Assembly (NCBI GenBank): GCA_964036275.1
Contig: OZ038437.1
Span: 171,001-235,000 of the forward strand
DNA length: 64,000 bases
Source: Litoditis marina
Taxonomy: Eukaryota; Nematoda; Chromadorea; Rhabditida; Rhabditidae
Reading direction: 5' to 3'
Part shown: one piece after another, positions 61,001-64,000 of the stretch
Numbering within the stretch: position 1 is the first letter of the stretch
Layout: the number at the start of each line of letters is the position of its first letter
Position numbers and translations under genes: made by a program
Notes under the pieces: generated by a model
The model's input: only the letters and a program-made list of their open reading frames with translations
The model's database searches: none
Told to the model about the DNA's origin: nothing

Positions 61001-63640
61001 CGGCGTGTACTCCATACTGTCATCGGAAAACACGCGTCGAATCGTCGTGGATTTCGTAGTTGCATCAACTGAAAACGATCGGGTTTGCCTTCTTCGAAGC
61101 AAGTTCACGCGGTGTATGTTTCACTATCTCGCTGTGTTTGTAGTTTGTTTTTCAGTCGGATTTTGTCCCGGCGTGCATGGGAATCAGGCTACAACCAAGA
61201 TTCGGTCACTCTCTAGACACCAAGTTTCTAAAATTAGTAAACATGTGTGTGGCTGTGGCTGTGTGGCTCAATAAAACAGCATAGATCTCTTCTAGAAATA
61301 ATGGATAATTGGTGATTGAACATGTCATTTTCCACACCGTTAGATGTCGCATCCCGGTTGAAAAATTGTTAGATGAGGTGAAGAATTAATGTTGTGCACT
61401 GAGGTAATATGCCCACACAAACATCTCGATAAGGTCGAAACCTATCTAATACACTGACATTATAACTACATGTTTCTCCAAGATTTTTTATTAACTGACC
61501 TTCCGAACCCGTCATTTCTAACTTCGGATCTGACTCCTTCTCATCTGTGACTGTGCTGAATCTGGTTGTGTTATCCTCCACTGGAAGTCCGTCAGCCGGC
61601 AATCTAGTTGTATTCGCCAGCGCCTCTTTTGTCGTGGATTCATCAACAAATACTGCTGTTGGTACAGATATCTTGTGCGAGTCAGCTGCAGGGAGCTCTG
61701 TTGTTTCCAAACCTTCAGCTTCTTTTTTCCGTGCTGCTTCCGACGACATCTCTACCATCCGTGGTGAGGCTGTCGGAATCATCATTGACGTTCCGGCAGG
61801 GAGAAGACCAGAAGTGGCTGTTGTATCAAACTCCTGCGAGTTCTCTTTATGAGAAGTGCGTTCAATCTCACTTGAATGATCAGTGGAGAGAGTAGATTCA
61901 ATTCGCAATGTTTCGGATTCATTGGGGTCTTGAGGAAATGTTTCGTTCGAACTAGAAGGCTTTTCAGGAGCTAACAGTGTGTTGAGCAGATCGGAAAAGG
62001 CCTAAAACAGAAAATATCCGTGTGAAAGACAATGTTTGCTAATGTCACTAGTGTACCATACCTGGCGAGCACACCAGACTACAATGATAGATGTACTATT
62101 TAATCTTATTTCATTAAATTAGGTCTTGCGCTGAGCGTTTCATTGTATGTGTTCTTCGCATTCGATGCCGCTCAGATAATTCAAATGTCTTTTCGGTCCA
62201 AACATGAATCAGCCACTGCTCGTATTTGTGAGCAAATGTCAGTCGAATGTCAAATGTCAGTCAAATGTCAATCTGACCAACATCGATGAGTTGAGTTGGT
62301 ACAATGGTTAGAGCCGGCATCCGTGTTAGTTTAGCAACTGGTTTGAATTTCCTAACGAGACAATGGTTCATTGACTCTTGTTCCACCTTTCTGTCCTCTA
62401 TCTCCGAACTGGATATAGAAGGAGCAATAGAGGTTTCCACAGTAGACTCGAGCATCCATTCCTGCTCCCACTTGTTTATTATTGTGGTGAGTTCCTGAAA
62501 ACGCTGCGATACACGTGAAACAGAAGGTGACGCGGCTGCTTATCATAGGGCTTGCTTTTTCTGAACAAATCCCAAACGAGTACATCACCCTAGCCCGGAT
62601 TGTTTGTAGTTTGATCCCGTTCCTTTTTGGTCAAGTTTGTGATTTTTAACGTATGAGGTATACAAAATATATCAAATCTTATTCATTCCCATAGCTGGTC
62701 GTAGCAGGTATGGATCAGAGACAAAGACTGTCCGCGTCTAATTGACCGCAGTGCTCTGACACCATCGCTAACGGCTAGTCTCATTCAAAACTACCAAATA
62801 GTTTGATCGTCACATCCTTTGAAATTGTCAGGTTCAAAGTTGTTTCAAATGAAAATCACACTAATGATCAAGTTTCAACCGTAAAAAAAGGTCCTGACTG
62901 AATAACTATGCAATAGCGAAGATTAATCTGATTAGAAAACTGGTAAAATTATAAGAATAAAATTAGTTTTCTATCAGATGTTTGTTCGAACACCATATTC
63001 GTAGATGTGGGCGTGGTTGCGCATTCCATTCTTCTCATTCCTTTGTAAAAAAAAAGGTGGCTAGTTTCTGTGAGCAACGCCTTTTTCTAGCTGACCTCCT
63101 CCAGCTCTTTTTCTCCCACTGGCTTGGCATCTCGTACAAAGTCGAATATTTGACAACTATCCAAATCAACGTCATCGAATATCGTATCTTGCGAAGGTAG
63201 AATGAAATTCAAAAAATAGTCCCTGAAACAATTTGAGTTCCAGTATTTTGTGTTTGAAATAAGTTTTTTGCGGGAAACCGTCTTGTAAGAAGAAAATACA
63301 AATTCCGGTGAAATATGCTTTTTTTGGGCGTCAACCAGAACATCAACTGGTTTATGCCACACATCTCTCGTTTGTTCTGTAAAAATAAAGAGTACCATTC
63401 GGTGTGAATTAAATGTGGTATGCTCTGCATCATTTCTACTGCGAGCCCTATAGTATTCATCGTATTGTCCCATGCCTGCTCTTTATTGCAAACTTTTCTT
63501 CGATAATATTTTCAATCACATTACAAATGGCAAAGAGAATGAGCACATCTTCCAAAGTGGCCACCATTTCCGATGAATTTAACGTAAGTAAAATAGTGTT
63601 CCTATCTAAATACAATCTATACATTATTGAACAAACCAAT
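58040..63640 (-). CDS. Ser/Thr/Glu-rich protein of unknown function, many exons
   Basis: Leftward exons with good signals include about 63600-63519, 63407-63099, about 62493-62370, about 62003-61468, about 61075-60954, about 60440-60268, about 58807-58730, about 58586-58530 and about 58136-58050. Those at 61-60 kb join in phase. The encoded chain is acidic and low in complexity: EFDTTATSGLLPAGTSMM, KISVPTAVFVDESTTKEALA, HYGSEEMQDTSSTESPG, EPESWQEAEPDNEYINTE, FHVDSEEESGVLETS. Such composition suits a disordered nuclear or scaffold protein, or a glycosylated surface protein. I see no domain. Neither the start (it may lie at 63.6 kb or beyond the window) nor the end is fixed, and the 60.2-58.8 kb part is the least certain. 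Confidence 0.45.
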
Positions 63641-64000
63641 TGGGACTTACCTGAAGTTGAGTCGTCGAAAAATCTTCTTCGCTTTCGGACAATACGTAGA
63701 TACAGTGTTCTCGAGACAAAGCGAATTCAAGTGAAGATATCTGAAAGGTCGCTCTACGTAATTTCAATATACTCGGTGTTGATTATGGGGTTTCTTCATT
63801 CAAATGCAAAACAAAACCACTTGCTTTTGAACGCTGGTTTTTGAGCGGCTTTTCGATTCCTAAAGTTCTCACCTCGGCATCTTTAAGATGCGCGAGGGGT
63901 CGTTGGAATCTTATATATTTTGTTTAGTTTCATGTCAAGTCCGGAACCTTTCATAGATATGGAGATACATAGAGATGAAGAGAAAAAAAAAGATAAAAAG

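Overview
The window looks like a chromosomal piece of a rhabditid nematode, plausibly Caenorhabditis or a close relative. The signs are many short introns (about 50-400 bp) with GT donors and TTTCAG/TTNCAG acceptors, several reading frames that start just after an acceptor-like site (possible spliced-leader acceptors), an F-box-like gene of nematode style, 5' fragments of a nematode-type 18S rRNA, and the word TTTGTAGTTTGAT scattered in both orientations. Genus is inference; nothing here fixes it.

Region 1 (about 0.8-29 kb) is a run of minus-strand genes made of small exons, and is the most interesting part. Read in gene order (right to left) it holds: an intact Ulp1/C48-type cysteine protease; two small unknown genes with a decayed second Ulp1-like protease between them; a third small unknown gene; a stretch with an 18S rDNA fragment; a tyrosine recombinase (YR) fused to C2H2-like zinc fingers; and a long gene with a ParB/Srx-type domain carrying the signature LIDGQHRC. 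A head-to-tail duplication of about 6.26 kb (5077-11335 and 11336-17616, over 99% identical by eye) copies the zinc-finger end of the recombinase gene and the first half of the ParB-like gene. Recombinase, ParB-like protein and Ulp1 protease in one co-oriented cluster suggests a large mobile element moved by a tyrosine recombinase. That is my main hypothesis; neither end of such an element is proven here.

Region 2 (29-35.6 kb) is a 69-bp satellite in higher-order arrays of 347 and 416 bp, divided by blocks of about 1.9 kb and carrying a clean 346-bp solo LTR. Region 3 (35.6-44.5 kb) is a tandem repeat of about 1.43 kb, interrupted by a gag-only LTR retrotransposon (37596-40950) and ending in a second 18S rDNA fragment that uses the same repeat-18S junction seen at 21.7 kb.

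Region 4 (44.5-64 kb) is more ordinary: a foldback MITE, a plus-strand F-box-like gene (48.4-51.8 kb), a plus-strand gene of unknown function with a CKPPYCNPF motif (54.2-57.4 kb), two members of a TIR-bearing MITE family, and a minus-strand gene for a Ser/Thr/Glu-rich protein (58-63.6 kb). All exon models were built by hand from splice signals and frame continuity. I saw no tRNA genes and no CRISPR array.
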